20,184 nt of DNA from a virus, in the IMG/VR virus record IMGVR_UViG_3300025120_000748, positions 1 through 20,184 of that record. One strand, 5' to 3'. The stretch's first letter is position 1, and the number at the start of each line of letters is the position of its first letter. The notes under the pieces were generated by a model. The model searched no databases. It was not told the DNA's origin and saw only the letters and a program-made list of their open reading frames with translations. Positions 7,734 through 14,688 of this stretch are shown in pieces. Both the position numbers and the translations under genes were made by a program.

Positions 7734-8096
7734 ATGGCTGGAATCGTAAATGCTGGAAAGCATTTGATGTTGGCGGGTTTCTCTGGAACGGCTGTTCATT
7801 CAAGCCTCCACACGGCTGACCCCGGATCGGATGGTTCTAGTGAGGTGTCGGGTGGCTCGCCTGCCTACACTCGTGAGTCGATCTCGTGGGCTAGTCCGTC
7901 GAGTGGAGCGGTGGCGAGTAACTCGAACATAGTTTTCGATGTGCCTGCGAGCACGACGATCACGCATCTTGGTTATTGGTCAGCCTCCTCCGGCGGCACT
8001 TTTTATGGGTCTCGCGCTCTCGACACAAATCAGACGTTCGCTACTCAGGGCACTTACACGATTAGTTCAGGGAACCTTACTGAAACTGTGTCGTAA
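7734..8096 (+). CDS. putative virion surface/decoration protein, 120 aa
   Basis: 120 residues from ATG 7734, five bases after the protease stop. It is small, beta-rich and low in charge, with the pattern LHTADPG ... EVSGGSPAYTRESISW ... FDVPASTTITHLGYWS ... GTYTISSGNLT. I recognise this as a common phage structural protein usually found near head or fibre genes, without a characterised function. Its stop TAA shares one base with the ATG of the next gene, so the two are coupled. It may be a capsid decoration or fibre-base protein. Confidence 0.65.
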   Translation: MAGIVNAGKHLMLAGFSGTAVHSSLHTADPGSDGSSEVSGGSPAYTRESISWASPSSGAVASNSNIVFDVPASTTITHLGYWSASSGGTFYGSRALDTNQTFATQGTYTISSGNLTETVS

Positions 8097-8881
8097 TGGC
8101 TGTCGGGCTTTTCACGCTTGATAGCGCCACTCTCGGTGTTCTCGACACGAGCGTCCTCGGTGGCGACGGAACGGGTTTCGTCACCGGATCGGTTAGCAGT
8201 TCCGGGTCAGTCACGGGTTCGGTTGGTTTCTCCGGTTCGGTATCGGGGAGCGTAAGTTCCTCTGGATCGGCGACCGGCGCTGTCGGCTTCAAGGGCACAG
8301 TAAGCGGTTCTGTCGCATCCTCGGGCAGTTCGACGGGGACAGTTGCCTATCAGGGCACCGTAAGCGGCTCTGTCGCGTCTTCTGGATCGGTTTCCGGCTC
8401 TGCGGCACGCAACGGCTCGGTAACCGGCTCGACGGCCTCTAGCGGCGTTGCAGCAGGCTCGCCGCAGTTGAGCGGGTCGATCTCCGGCTCTGTCACCTCA
8501 TCGGGCACCGTGTCAGGTGCCGAGGGCGCTACGGGGAGCGTCTCGGGTTCTGTCGCGAGTTCGGGGTCAGTCACGGGTGTTTTCGGCGCGGTCGGCTCCG
8601 TATCCGGCGTGACTACATCGACGGGGTCAGTTGTCTCCGCTGATCGGTCTGGAAGCGTCTCAGGTAGCACGTCGTCGTCGGGGACGGTGGTCGGAGTTGC
8701 TTCCGGCGGTGCTCCTGCTGCCGGGGGCGGTGGCTCCCTGCCGATCGTTGTCGCGATGCCTAAAGTGTCGCCGTTCGGTTTTGTTTGGGGAGTGTCACAG
8801 TCGGCGGGGTCGATTGAAGGATCGCGTCGTGTACGGGAGGATGAGGACGTCGAGTTACTGGAACTACTCGGAGTCCTGTGA
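8096..8881 (+). CDS. Gly/Ser-rich repeat protein, probable fibre or surface structural protein
   Basis: 261 residues, starting on the overlapping ATG at 8096. After about 26 residues it contains nine units of about 20 residues (8174-8710) of the form G-[S/T]-V-[S/T]-G-S-V-x-S-S-G-S-x-x-G followed by five variable residues. One unit is 19 long. The regular alternation of Val with Gly/Ser suggests an extended beta structure such as a beta-helix, or a flexible stalk. The last ~65 residues are different: a Gly-rich linker, then VSPFGFVWGV and an acidic tail ending EDVELLELLGVL. No enzymatic motifs are visible. Next to a decoration-like gene and the protease, a head-surface or fibre role is most likely. 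Confidence 0.72.
   Translation: MAVGLFTLDSATLGVLDTSVLGGDGTGFVTGSVSSSGSVTGSVGFSGSVSGSVSSSGSATGAVGFKGTVSGSVASSGSSTGTVAYQGTVSGSVASSGSVSGSAARNGSVTGSTASSGVAAGSPQLSGSISGSVTSSGTVSGAEGATGSVSGSVASSGSVTGVFGAVGSVSGVTTSTGSVVSADRSGSVSGSTSSSGTVVGVASGGAPAAGGGGSLPIVVAMPKVSPFGFVWGVSQSAGSIEGSRRVREDEDVELLELLGVL
8174..8710 (+). repeat. nine tandem ~60-bp coding repeats
   Basis: Units start GFVTGSV, GSVSGSV, GTVSGSV, GTVSGSV, GSVTGST, GSISGSV, GSVSGSV, GSVSGVT, GSVSGST. Period is 60 bases (one unit 57). Units 3 and 4 are the most alike. The protein period is clearer than the DNA period, so the array is not very recent. Confidence 0.85.
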
Positions 8882-8920
8882 GTTGCGCGATAATGAATCA
8901 ACGACGATCGAGGAGTGAGA

Positions 8921-9259
8921 GTGTTCCTTTCAAGTGATGACGGCAAGACGACCAGCGTAGGCTCGCTGGGGAACGACTTGTTTGTCTCTAAGGCTGACCT
9001 CAAGCAAGGCGACTTCGCTGAGTGGAACTCAAGCGGAGGCAAGGCTCGCGGAAAGATCACGCGGATCGTCCGTGAGGGCACCCTTGACGTTCCGGGGGCT
9101 GACTTCAAGGTCAATGCTGAGGAAGATGACCCGGCGGTTCTTTTGACGGTGTACCGACCGTTTGGGGATGGTTTTCGGGCTACTCCGACGAAGGTGGGTC
9201 ACAAGATGTCGACGCTGCGTCGGATCGCTGCGTTGAAGGTCGTTGAGGGTGGAGAATAG
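8921..9259 (+). CDS. Tudor-like (Hva1-type) small protein
   Basis: 112 residues. I prefer GTG 8921, since GAGGAG (8910-8915) sits 5 bases upstream; GTG 8915 would overlap that site. The core FAEWNSSGGKARGKITRIVREG ... VPGADFKVNAEEDDPAVLLTVYR ... TKVGHKMSTLRRI fits the small SH3/Tudor-like proteins I know as the hypervirulence-associated (Hva1) Tudor type, which occur free or fused to phage proteases. Function in phage is unknown; binding to protein or nucleic acid is plausible. It overlaps the start of the next small ORF. Confidence 0.65.
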   Translation: MFLSSDDGKTTSVGSLGNDLFVSKADLKQGDFAEWNSSGGKARGKITRIVREGTLDVPGADFKVNAEEDDPAVLLTVYRPFGDGFRATPTKVGHKMSTLRRIAALKVVEGGE

Positions 9260-9449
9260 CGAAAATAGGCTCCCTGAGGCCCTTAGAGGCTGGATTGAGC
9301 AGTTGTTGGAGCCTGAGGTCACCAGATTATTTGATGTCTTCCCTGACGCTCAGATCGACGTGAGGCTGAGCGCCTCTAGGGGGAGGATTAGGCGGCATCC
9401 GACGATCACGGTGAATGGTGGGCCGACGGAGATGGTCGACCCCGCCTAG
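9249..9449 (+). CDS. small hypothetical protein, 66 aa
   Basis: 66 residues from GTG 9249 (TTG 9243 is an alternative), overlapping the end of the Tudor-like gene, with TGAGGG immediately upstream. The sequence has an amphipathic segment (LRGWIEQLLEPEVTRLFDVF) and a basic stretch (RGRIRRHP). I see no known domain. It is accepted because of the overlap, the shared strand and codon choice like the neighbours. It is the last gene before the C-rich stretch that opens the next cassette. Confidence 0.5.
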   Translation: MENSENRLPEALRGWIEQLLEPEVTRLFDVFPDAQIDVRLSASRGRIRRHPTITVNGGPTEMVDPA

Positions 9450-9496
9450 CAATACCCCCGTTTCCCCCTCCTAAACCCCCCCATGATAAACTGGGG
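9440..9496 (+). promoter_or_regulatory. C-rich leader with small hairpin upstream of cassette gene
   Basis: C-runs at 9440-9443, 9455-9459, 9464-9468 and 9476-9482 put four G-runs on the minus strand, a possible G-quadruplex. CCCCA (9479-9483) can pair with TGGGG (9492-9496) across an 8-base loop containing TGATAAA, which could be a -10 element. No clear -35 is visible. The strong AGGAGG of the next gene follows. Confidence 0.4.
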
Positions 9497-9516
9497 AACG
9501 AAATTAGGAGGAAACC

Positions 9517-10659
9517 ATGAGACGCAACATCAAGATCGACCCCGACCTCAACGTCGGCGCGGTCCTCGACAGGGCCGAGAAAATCGCGGCTCGCGCTAAC
9601 AAGCGCGGCCTGCTCGGCGGCTACAACGTCCAGATCATCAACCTGCAATCGAATCGGGACGGCGTGCCCTTCGAGCAACCTACTCTCGTCATCGACGGTG
9701 AGCCTGCTGCCTACAGCGGTTGGAAGTTCGTCGCGCTCGTCGAGTGGATCGACGACTCCGCTGTCACGACCGGCAACCCGTTCGCCAACGATCTCGCGCC
9801 CGTCGACCGCTCGACGCTCGTCAAGGGTGCCTGTGAGCATTGTGGTTGGAGCCGCGCCCGCAAGTACGCCGTGATCGTCGAGAACGAGGACGGTGAGCGC
9901 AAGCAGATCGGTAAGTCCTGTGTCAAGGACTTCCTCGGTCACTCGCTCTCCCTGTCGTGGTTCGCGGACCCGTTCGACGAGTTCGAGGGCTACCACGGGC
10001 GAGGCACCGCGCTGCTCAACACCCGCGAGACGCTCGCGATCGCTTACTCGGTGATCCGTCAGCGTGGCTTCGTCTCCAAGGCCAAGGCCGAGGAGGAGCA
10101 GCGCACCCCGACCTCCCGACTCGTGCAGTTGTCCATGAACGGAAAGCCGAGCACCGAGCAAGATCGCGTTCTGTACGAGGAACTGTGGGCTGGCTGGGAC
10201 GCTCATGTTGACCGTTTCAACGCTGTGCGGATTCACGAGTTCGCTGACGAACTGGACGGCAGCAGCGATTGGGCCGCCAACGTGAAGGCAGTTGTGGCGC
10301 AAACCCACTTCAACCCGAAGCACCTCGCGCTGGTCGTCAGCCTCGCGGGCGTGTATGTGCAGAAGACCAATCGTGACGCGCAAGACGTCAACGCCGTCGA
10401 CGAGGAGTTCGGTCAGATCGGTGAGCGCGTCACCGTCGACCTGACCGTGCAGTCGAGCGCCGCGTTTGACTCGCAATACGGGATCACGTTCGCGAACACG
10501 TTCCTCAGCGAGGACGGTCACCGTTTCAAGTGGCTGACCGGAACGCGCTCGTTCGACGAGGGCGAGACCGTCACCTTGACCGGCACGATCAAGAAGTACG
10601 ACGAGTGGAACGATAAGGTGTTCACCGTTCTCACCCGCTGTAAAGAGGCCGTAGCGTGA
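9517..10659 (+). CDS. zinc-ribbon-containing phage protein of unknown function (cassette/moron-like)
   Basis: 380 residues from ATG 9517 with a textbook AGGAGG about 7 bases upstream. Near residues 106-135 it has C106-E-H-C109 ... GKSC135VKDF, a partial zinc-ribbon pattern often seen in actinophage and plasmid proteins of this type. The C-terminal ~100 residues (RVTVDLTVQ ... GITFANTFL ... FKWLTGTRSFDEGETVTLTGTIKKYDEWNDKVFTVLTRC) look like an OB-fold-like beta domain, so nucleic acid binding is plausible. Codons favour C in third position (GTC, CTC, ATC) more than the flanking structural genes, which use many T-ending codons. With its own strong ribosome binding site and a terminator downstream, it looks like an inserted expression cassette rather than a virion gene. 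Confidence 0.7.
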   Translation: MRRNIKIDPDLNVGAVLDRAEKIAARANKRGLLGGYNVQIINLQSNRDGVPFEQPTLVIDGEPAAYSGWKFVALVEWIDDSAVTTGNPFANDLAPVDRSTLVKGACEHCGWSRARKYAVIVENEDGERKQIGKSCVKDFLGHSLSLSWFADPFDEFEGYHGRGTALLNTRETLAIAYSVIRQRGFVSKAKAEEEQRTPTSRLVQLSMNGKPSTEQDRVLYEELWAGWDAHVDRFNAVRIHEFADELDGSSDWAANVKAVVAQTHFNPKHLALVVSLAGVYVQKTNRDAQDVNAVDEEFGQIGERVTVDLTVQSSAAFDSQYGITFANTFLSEDGHRFKWLTGTRSFDEGETVTLTGTIKKYDEWNDKVFTVLTRCKEAVA

Positions 10660-10808
10660 AGCGGGTAGAGAGAGTGCAGTCGCTCCGTCGCAGTAATGCG
10701 GCGGGGCGTCATGCCGACCGCCGAACGAAACGGCTTAGGGACCGGGGAACACAGAAACGGGAAGCGATAGCGGAGCAAAGAAACTCTGGTTCTCAACGGG
10801 GGTCGTGA
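10656..10808 (+). CDS. small basic protein, 50 aa
   Basis: GTG 10656 overlaps the stop of the zinc-ribbon gene (GTGA), and AAAGAGG sits about 7 bases upstream, so translation is probably coupled. The 50 residues begin MKRVERVQSLRRSNAAGRH and are about one third Arg/Lys with no Cys, Trp or Phe. Such composition suggests RNA or DNA binding. It ends 23 bases before the terminator stem. No family is recognised. The good ribosome binding site and the overlap argue that it is real. Confidence 0.55.
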   Translation: MKRVERVQSLRRSNAAGRHADRRTKRLRDRGTQKREAIAEQRNSGSQRGS

Positions 10809-10831
10809 TAATCTCTTAGACATCGAGACCT

Positions 10832-10878
10832 GCGGGTTGTCGTTCAACGCACCAGCGTTGCACGAGGCCCGCTTTTTT
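10832..10878 (+). terminator. strong intrinsic terminator
   Basis: GCGGG (10832-10836) pairs with CCCGC (10868-10872), TCGT with ACGA inside, and CAACGC (10845-10850) with GCGTTG (10855-10860) around an ACCA loop, with a few mismatches between. Six T follow (10873-10878). It closes the zinc-ribbon/basic-protein cassette. The scaffold ribosome binding site (10884-10890) begins five bases later. Confidence 0.85.
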
Positions 10879-10893
10879 CATGTAGGAGGACAG

Positions 10894-11742
10894 GTGGGGC
10901 GACCTGCTAAGAAGATGGTTAATCTGTCGATCGAGGAGACCTCGGGGGTAGATCACCCGGCTCACCTACACGAAGGTTGGCTCGTGATGAAAGCGGCTTC
11001 GCAAGAAGATGTTGAGACGACTTTGAGTCGCGAAGCGAACCCTAGTGAAGAAGAAATGCAGCCGATCCTGAAAGAGACCGAGGAGGTCAACATGGAAACG
11101 CAGGATGAGCAGACTGAGGTGCAAGAGGCCGACGTCGAGAAGGCAGATAAGCCTTCCTATGAAGAACTCCAAGAGATGCTGAACAAGGCTAACGCTCGCA
11201 TCGAGGAGATGGAAAAAATGATGGGCGACAAGCCTAAGGAGGAAAAGGAAGACGACGATCTTCCCGAGTTCCTTCGTAAGGAAGCACCTGAGGGTGTTCG
11301 TAAGGCTTTCGAGTCGATGCAGAAGGCTGCGGAAGACGCGCAGGCTCAGGCTGAGGCAGCCGAGGCTGAACTCCGCAAGGAACGCTCGGAGCGTGCCGAC
11401 GCTGACTCGGTCGTGAAGGCTCGCGAATCGTTCTCCAATCTCGGCCTTGATGCTGAGGCAGTTGGTCCCGCTCTGCGGCGTCTGGCTGAAACTGATGAAG
11501 ACTTAGCGAAATCCGTTGAGGATGTTTTGACCGCCGCTAACGCGAAGGTCGAGTCCGCTGACTTGTTCGCTGAGATCGGGAAGTCTGCCCGCCCTGCGGG
11601 TAGCGCCTACGAGAAGGCTGAAGTTATGGCTAAAGCCGCCGTTGCTGATGGTAAGTCAGCGACATACGAACAGGCGCTCTCTGACGTGTTCACGTCTGAC
11701 AGCGACCTTTACATGTCCTACCTCGCCGAGCAAGGAAAGTGA
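10894..11742 (+). CDS. capsid scaffolding protein
   Basis: 282 residues from GTG 10894, preceded by AGGAGGA (10884-10890). The longer open frame upstream runs through the terminator and is rejected as a start. The N-terminus has KMVNLSIEETSGVDHPAHLHEGWLVMKA, a segment common in phage scaffold/protease proteins. A long acidic, Glu/Lys/Gln/Ala-rich coiled-coil region follows (about residues 50-190), then a compact Ala-rich end (KAAVADGKSATYEQALSDVFTSDSDLYMSYLAEQ). It is expected to direct assembly of the procapsid and then be removed, probably by the protease at 6874-7728. It lies directly upstream of the decoration and major capsid genes. Confidence 0.78.
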   Translation: MGRPAKKMVNLSIEETSGVDHPAHLHEGWLVMKAASQEDVETTLSREANPSEEEMQPILKETEEVNMETQDEQTEVQEADVEKADKPSYEELQEMLNKANARIEEMEKMMGDKPKEEKEDDDLPEFLRKEAPEGVRKAFESMQKAAEDAQAQAEAAEAELRKERSERADADSVVKARESFSNLGLDAEAVGPALRRLAETDEDLAKSVEDVLTAANAKVESADLFAEIGKSARPAGSAYEKAEVMAKAAVADGKSATYEQALSDVFTSDSDLYMSYLAEQGK

Positions 11743-11753
11743 GGGCCTAGAAA

Positions 11754-12152
11754 ATGGCCTACGAGTTCAGTAATTACGCAGTAAAGGCCACGCTCGTCGC
11801 GGGTGCGGACCTTTCTGCCAAGCAGTACCACTTCGTAAAGATTGACAGCAGCACCGGCAAGGCGATTGCTGTCAATGGAGCAACTGATCGTCCGTTCGGT
11901 GTTCTGCAAAACAACCCGACCGCTGATCAAGAGGCTGAGATTCTGGTGGTTGGCGGCACGAAAATTGTTGCCGGTGGAACCGCCGCAGCGGGCACTCCGC
12001 TGTTCCCGAGTGCATCAGGAAACGCCGTGACTCTGGCTTTCGGAGGCTCCGGCGCGACTGCTTACAGCGTCGGAACATTCGTGACCGCCGGTAGTGCGAG
12101 CGCGACTGCAACCGCCGTTGTCGACTGCGCTAACGCTGGTCGCGGACAGTAG
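11754..12152 (+). CDS. capsid decoration protein (DUF2190-like)
   Basis: 132 residues from ATG 11754. Ala/Gly/Val/Thr-rich beta protein with the pattern LVAGADLSAKQYHFVKID ... AVNGATDRPFGVLQNNPTADQEAEILVVGGTKIVAGGTAAAGTPL, typical of DUF2190-like decoration proteins placed just before the major capsid gene. It should bind the outside of the mature shell and stabilise it. It is separated from the major capsid gene by 14 bases containing AGAGGAGA. Confidence 0.78.
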   Translation: MAYEFSNYAVKATLVAGADLSAKQYHFVKIDSSTGKAIAVNGATDRPFGVLQNNPTADQEAEILVVGGTKIVAGGTAAAGTPLFPSASGNAVTLAFGGSGATAYSVGTFVTAGSASATATAVVDCANAGRGQ

Positions 12153-12166
12153 AGGAGAACTGAGAA

Positions 12167-13144
12167 ATGCCACAGCCAACGATCAGCGACGTACATGTTG
12201 ACGCGATCCTGACTAACATCTCCGTTGCTTACATGCAGCGTGCGGAGAACATGATCGCGGACAAGGTGTTCCCCGTCGTTCCTGTTGATAAGAAGTCGAA
12301 CAAGTATTTCACCTACACCAAGAGTGATTGGTTCCGTGACGAGGCTCAACGCCGCGCTCCGGGCACCGAGTCCGCTGGTGGCGGTTACAACCTGTCGACT
12401 GACACTTACAGCGCCGACGTTTTTGCGTTCCATAAGGACGTGGACGATCAGACGCTTGCCAATGCTGACACTCCCTTGAATCCTCTCCGTGAGGCTGCCG
12501 AGTTCGTCACCGCCCGCTTGATGCTGCGCCGTGAGGTTCAGTTCATTACGGACTTTATGACGACCAGCGTGTGGGCGAATGAGAAGACCGGCGTGGCTTC
12601 AGGCCCGTCTTCCTCACAGTTCATTCAATGGAGTAACTACAGCACCTCCGATCCGATTGAGGACATTGAGGAAGCAAAGGAAGACATCTTGTCGACCACG
12701 GGCTACGAGGGCAACACTCTCGTTCTCGGGTACCAAGCCTTCCGGCAACTCAAGAATCACCCGGATTTCGTCGACCGCTACAAATACACCACTTCCTCGG
12801 TTATCACCGAAGAAATGATGGCACGTTTGTTGGGTGTCGACCGGATTCTCGTCGCGAAGTCCGTGAAGAACGGCGCTGAGGAAGGTCTCGCAGACTCGTT
12901 CGCGTTCAACTTCGGTAAGGCTGCTTGCCTGCTGCACGTTGCACCGAACCCCGGTCTGATGACTCCGAGTGCTGGCTACATCTTCGCGTGGACGGGTGTA
13001 TCGGGTGGATTGGGCGCTACCGTGGGAACCTCACAGTTCCGCATGGAGAGCCTTCGTGCCGCTCGCGTTGAGGCTGAGTTCGCTTTCGACAACAAGGTTG
13101 TCGCTTCCGATCTCGGTTACTTCTTCGCTTCCTGTGTCGCTTAG
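12167..13144 (+). CDS. major capsid protein (HK97-like fold)
   Basis: 325 residues from ATG 12167, with AGAGGAGA upstream. The size, the position between decoration and connector genes, and the pattern support this: an N-terminal helix (AENMIADKVFPVVPVDKKSNKYFTYTKSDWFRDEAQRRAPG), a long alpha helix (PLNPLREAAEFVTARLMLRREVQF), TGYEGNTLVLGYQAFRQLKNHPDF, then LLGVDRILVAKSVKNGA and a closing TSQFRMESLRAARVEAEFAFDNKVVASDLGYFF. It lacks a long N-terminal delta domain, fitting the separate scaffold gene. Confidence 0.88.
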   Translation: MPQPTISDVHVDAILTNISVAYMQRAENMIADKVFPVVPVDKKSNKYFTYTKSDWFRDEAQRRAPGTESAGGGYNLSTDTYSADVFAFHKDVDDQTLANADTPLNPLREAAEFVTARLMLRREVQFITDFMTTSVWANEKTGVASGPSSSQFIQWSNYSTSDPIEDIEEAKEDILSTTGYEGNTLVLGYQAFRQLKNHPDFVDRYKYTTSSVITEEMMARLLGVDRILVAKSVKNGAEEGLADSFAFNFGKAACLLHVAPNPGLMTPSAGYIFAWTGVSGGLGATVGTSQFRMESLRAARVEAEFAFDNKVVASDLGYFFASCVA

Positions 13145-13153
13145 GAGGACTGA

Positions 13154-13468
13154 ATGTCAAATCGACTGACAAAGGGCGAAGCCCTGACAGGCACCATCCG
13201 GGCAGACGATGACGTTATTGCTGGCGATGATGTTACTGCTGGTGACGATCTGGTCGTCGGCGACGACGCCTCAGTTGCGGGCAACCTCGCTGTGACCGGA
13301 AACATCTCGGGAGCAAATCTGACGGCGACCGGAACAATCAACCTCGGTGATCCGGTTTCTGTTATTGCCGATCCGACAGGTGGATCAACAGTTGATGCGG
13401 AGTCGCGTGCAGCGATTGTGTCGATACTGGATGCACTTGACGCTGTTGGGATTATGGCGGCGTCCTAA
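13154..13468 (+). CDS. head fibre-like protein
   Basis: 104 residues from ATG 13154 with AGGAGG upstream. Residues ~18-55 are a short repeat of about six residues (VIAGDD, VTAGDD, LVVGDD, ASVAGN, LAVTGN, ISGAN), the kind that forms a left-handed beta-helix. The C-terminus VIADPTGGSTVDAESRAAIVSILDALDAVGIMAAS is the segment found in phage head fibre proteins (Phage_fiber_2 type). It probably trimerises on the capsid surface. Confidence 0.72.
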   Translation: MSNRLTKGEALTGTIRADDDVIAGDDVTAGDDLVVGDDASVAGNLAVTGNISGANLTATGTINLGDPVSVIADPTGGSTVDAESRAAIVSILDALDAVGIMAAS

Positions 13469-13482
13469 GAAGTTCCCTGAGA

Positions 13483-13516
13483 GGGGGTCGGCGGGTGATC
13501 CCTGTCGGCCCCCTTT
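13483..13516 (+). terminator. GC-rich hairpin after capsid genes, possible attenuator
   Basis: GGGGG (13483-13487) pairs with CCCCC (13509-13513); inside, CG/CG and GGG/CCC also pair. Only three T follow directly, then CATCATTT. It is likely a partial terminator or mRNA-stabilising structure separating abundant capsid from connector transcripts. Confidence 0.55.
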
Positions 13517-13535
13517 CATCATTTGAGGAGAAGTA

Positions 13536-13946
13536 ATGGCGTGGTCGTACAGCGGAAACCCTGCTGACTCTGACAGGGATGAAGTTCGGTTCCTTATTCA
13601 GGACACGGACACGAATGATCAGTTGTTGTCGAACGAGGAGATCGACTACACCTTGACTTCGGCAGGGTCCGTTTACATGGCGGCGCATGACTGCGCCTAT
13701 GTGATCGCTACGCAATACGCTCAGTTGGCGTCGAGCAAGAGCGTCGGGGACATGTCAATTAGTTACAGCGACCGGGCTGCTGGCTACTACACGATCGCTG
13801 ACCGGATGTTGCAGTTGCAGGCCATGAGGCAGCCGCCTACCCCGTACATCGACCCCGACAACATCATTAGGGCTTCCGAGAAGACTGTGCCGCCGGACAA
13901 TGGCACCGAGTTCTACACGGGTCAACAAGACTACTTGAGGCCGTAA
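13536..13946 (+). CDS. head-tail adaptor (connector) protein
   Basis: 136 residues from ATG 13536, with GAGGAG upstream. The start MAWSYSGNPADSDRDEVRFLIQDTDTNDQLLSNEEIDYTL and the helical middle with YVIATQYAQLASSKSVGDMSISYSDRAAGYYTIADRML are typical of the gp6/gp15-like adaptor that binds the portal and begins the neck. The end is extended and proline-rich. The next gene starts 2 bases after its stop. Confidence 0.78.
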   Translation: MAWSYSGNPADSDRDEVRFLIQDTDTNDQLLSNEEIDYTLTSAGSVYMAAHDCAYVIATQYAQLASSKSVGDMSISYSDRAAGYYTIADRMLQLQAMRQPPTPYIDPDNIIRASEKTVPPDNGTEFYTGQQDYLRP

Positions 13947-13948
13947 TC

Positions 13949-14278
13949 ATGGCTCTTGACCGCGAGTTCCTTCCACTCATGTTGGAGAATGTTGTTCTAA
14001 CTGCTCAGGCGAGTCTCGACAAGTACGGGAAGCAAACTTTCGCTGGGTCGGGTGACACCTATCGGTCGCGACTAATTTTTGAGGATCGTTTGATGCACGA
14101 CGACAACGGTCGCGAAGTTGTGGAGACGGGTAGGGCGATCTTGTTTGGGGCTGCCGCATCGGTGACCACTCAGCACAAGATCACGTTGCCTGACGGCTCG
14201 ACACCGAAAATAACGAGGGTTGACACGATTCAGGATGAGGACGGAGATCATCATTCCGTGATCGGGTTTGGCTTGTAA
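13949..14278 (+). CDS. head-tail stopper protein
   Basis: 109 residues from ATG 13949. Beta-rich, with YRSRLIFEDRLMHDDNGREVVETGRAILFGAAASVTTQHKITLPDGSTPKITRVDTIQDEDGDHHSVIGFG, matching the head-closure stoppers that follow the adaptor. Its final TAA shares one base with the next ATG. Function by position and pattern: it closes the connector after DNA packaging. Confidence 0.72.
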   Translation: MALDREFLPLMLENVVLTAQASLDKYGKQTFAGSGDTYRSRLIFEDRLMHDDNGREVVETGRAILFGAAASVTTQHKITLPDGSTPKITRVDTIQDEDGDHHSVIGFGL

Positions 14279-14688
14279 TGGCTAGTCGAGTTCGAGTGAA
14301 GAATCTCGCGCCTTTGCAGAAGGCTTTCATCCTCGCGGGTGCTGACGCTCCCGTGTTTGCCGCTCATGCCTTGCGTGAGGAGGCTGATGAGGCGTTCGCT
14401 TTGACGCAGACGTTCGTGCCTGTACGGACGGGTGTGCTGCGTGCTTCCGGGGAAGTTCACGGCCCGCGAACCCGTGGGAGCAAGGCTTTCGCGGAGATAA
14501 CTTATGGTGGACCGGCTGCGCCATACGCGATTTATGTGCATGAGATTCCACCATCGAGGGCGAGCCACGACTATCCGACACGATGGAAGTACCTTGAAAA
14601 CCCTGTTCGTGAATACGCTAAGGGCATGGGTGAACGCATGACGCGACGAGTGTTGGACATGATTGCTCGGAAGTTTGAGATTTCCTAA
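14278..14688 (+). CDS. HK97 gp10-like neck protein
   Basis: 136 residues, ATG overlapping the previous stop by one base. FVPVRTGVLRASGEVHGPR ... ITYGGPAAPYAIYVHE ... DYPTRWKYLENPVREY is the recognisable HK97 gp10-type pattern (VPVRTGxLRAS, then GGPxxPYAxYVHE). These proteins join the head connector to the tail. It overlaps the following gene by one base. Confidence 0.82.
   Translation: MASRVRVKNLAPLQKAFILAGADAPVFAAHALREEADEAFALTQTFVPVRTGVLRASGEVHGPRTRGSKAFAEITYGGPAAPYAIYVHEIPPSRASHDYPTRWKYLENPVREYAKGMGERMTRRVLDMIARKFEIS

Noticed and set aside
8174-8710. Tandem 60-base repeats as a possible CRISPR or satellite array
   Set aside because: The units are contiguous, diverged and in frame within a coding gene, with no spacers.
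8889-8894. GATAAT as a -10 element before the Tudor-like gene
   Set aside because: No -35-like hexamer is seen at 16-18 bases upstream, and the gene sits in a co-directional cluster.
8350-9114. 254-codon minus-strand open frame with Pro/Thr/Glu repeats
   Set aside because: It is the antisense of the Gly/Ser repeat gene; its repeats only mirror the + strand repeats.
9406-10521. 371-codon open frame on the minus strand
   Set aside because: It lies opposite the zinc-ribbon gene, which has a perfect ribosome binding site. The minus product is Leu/Val/Arg/Asp-biased with no domain, as expected from the antisense of a C-ending-codon gene.
10837-10893. Upstream extension of the scaffold gene to GTG 10837
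   Set aside because: It would run translation through the terminator hairpin and T-run; GTG 10894 has AGGAGGA correctly spaced.
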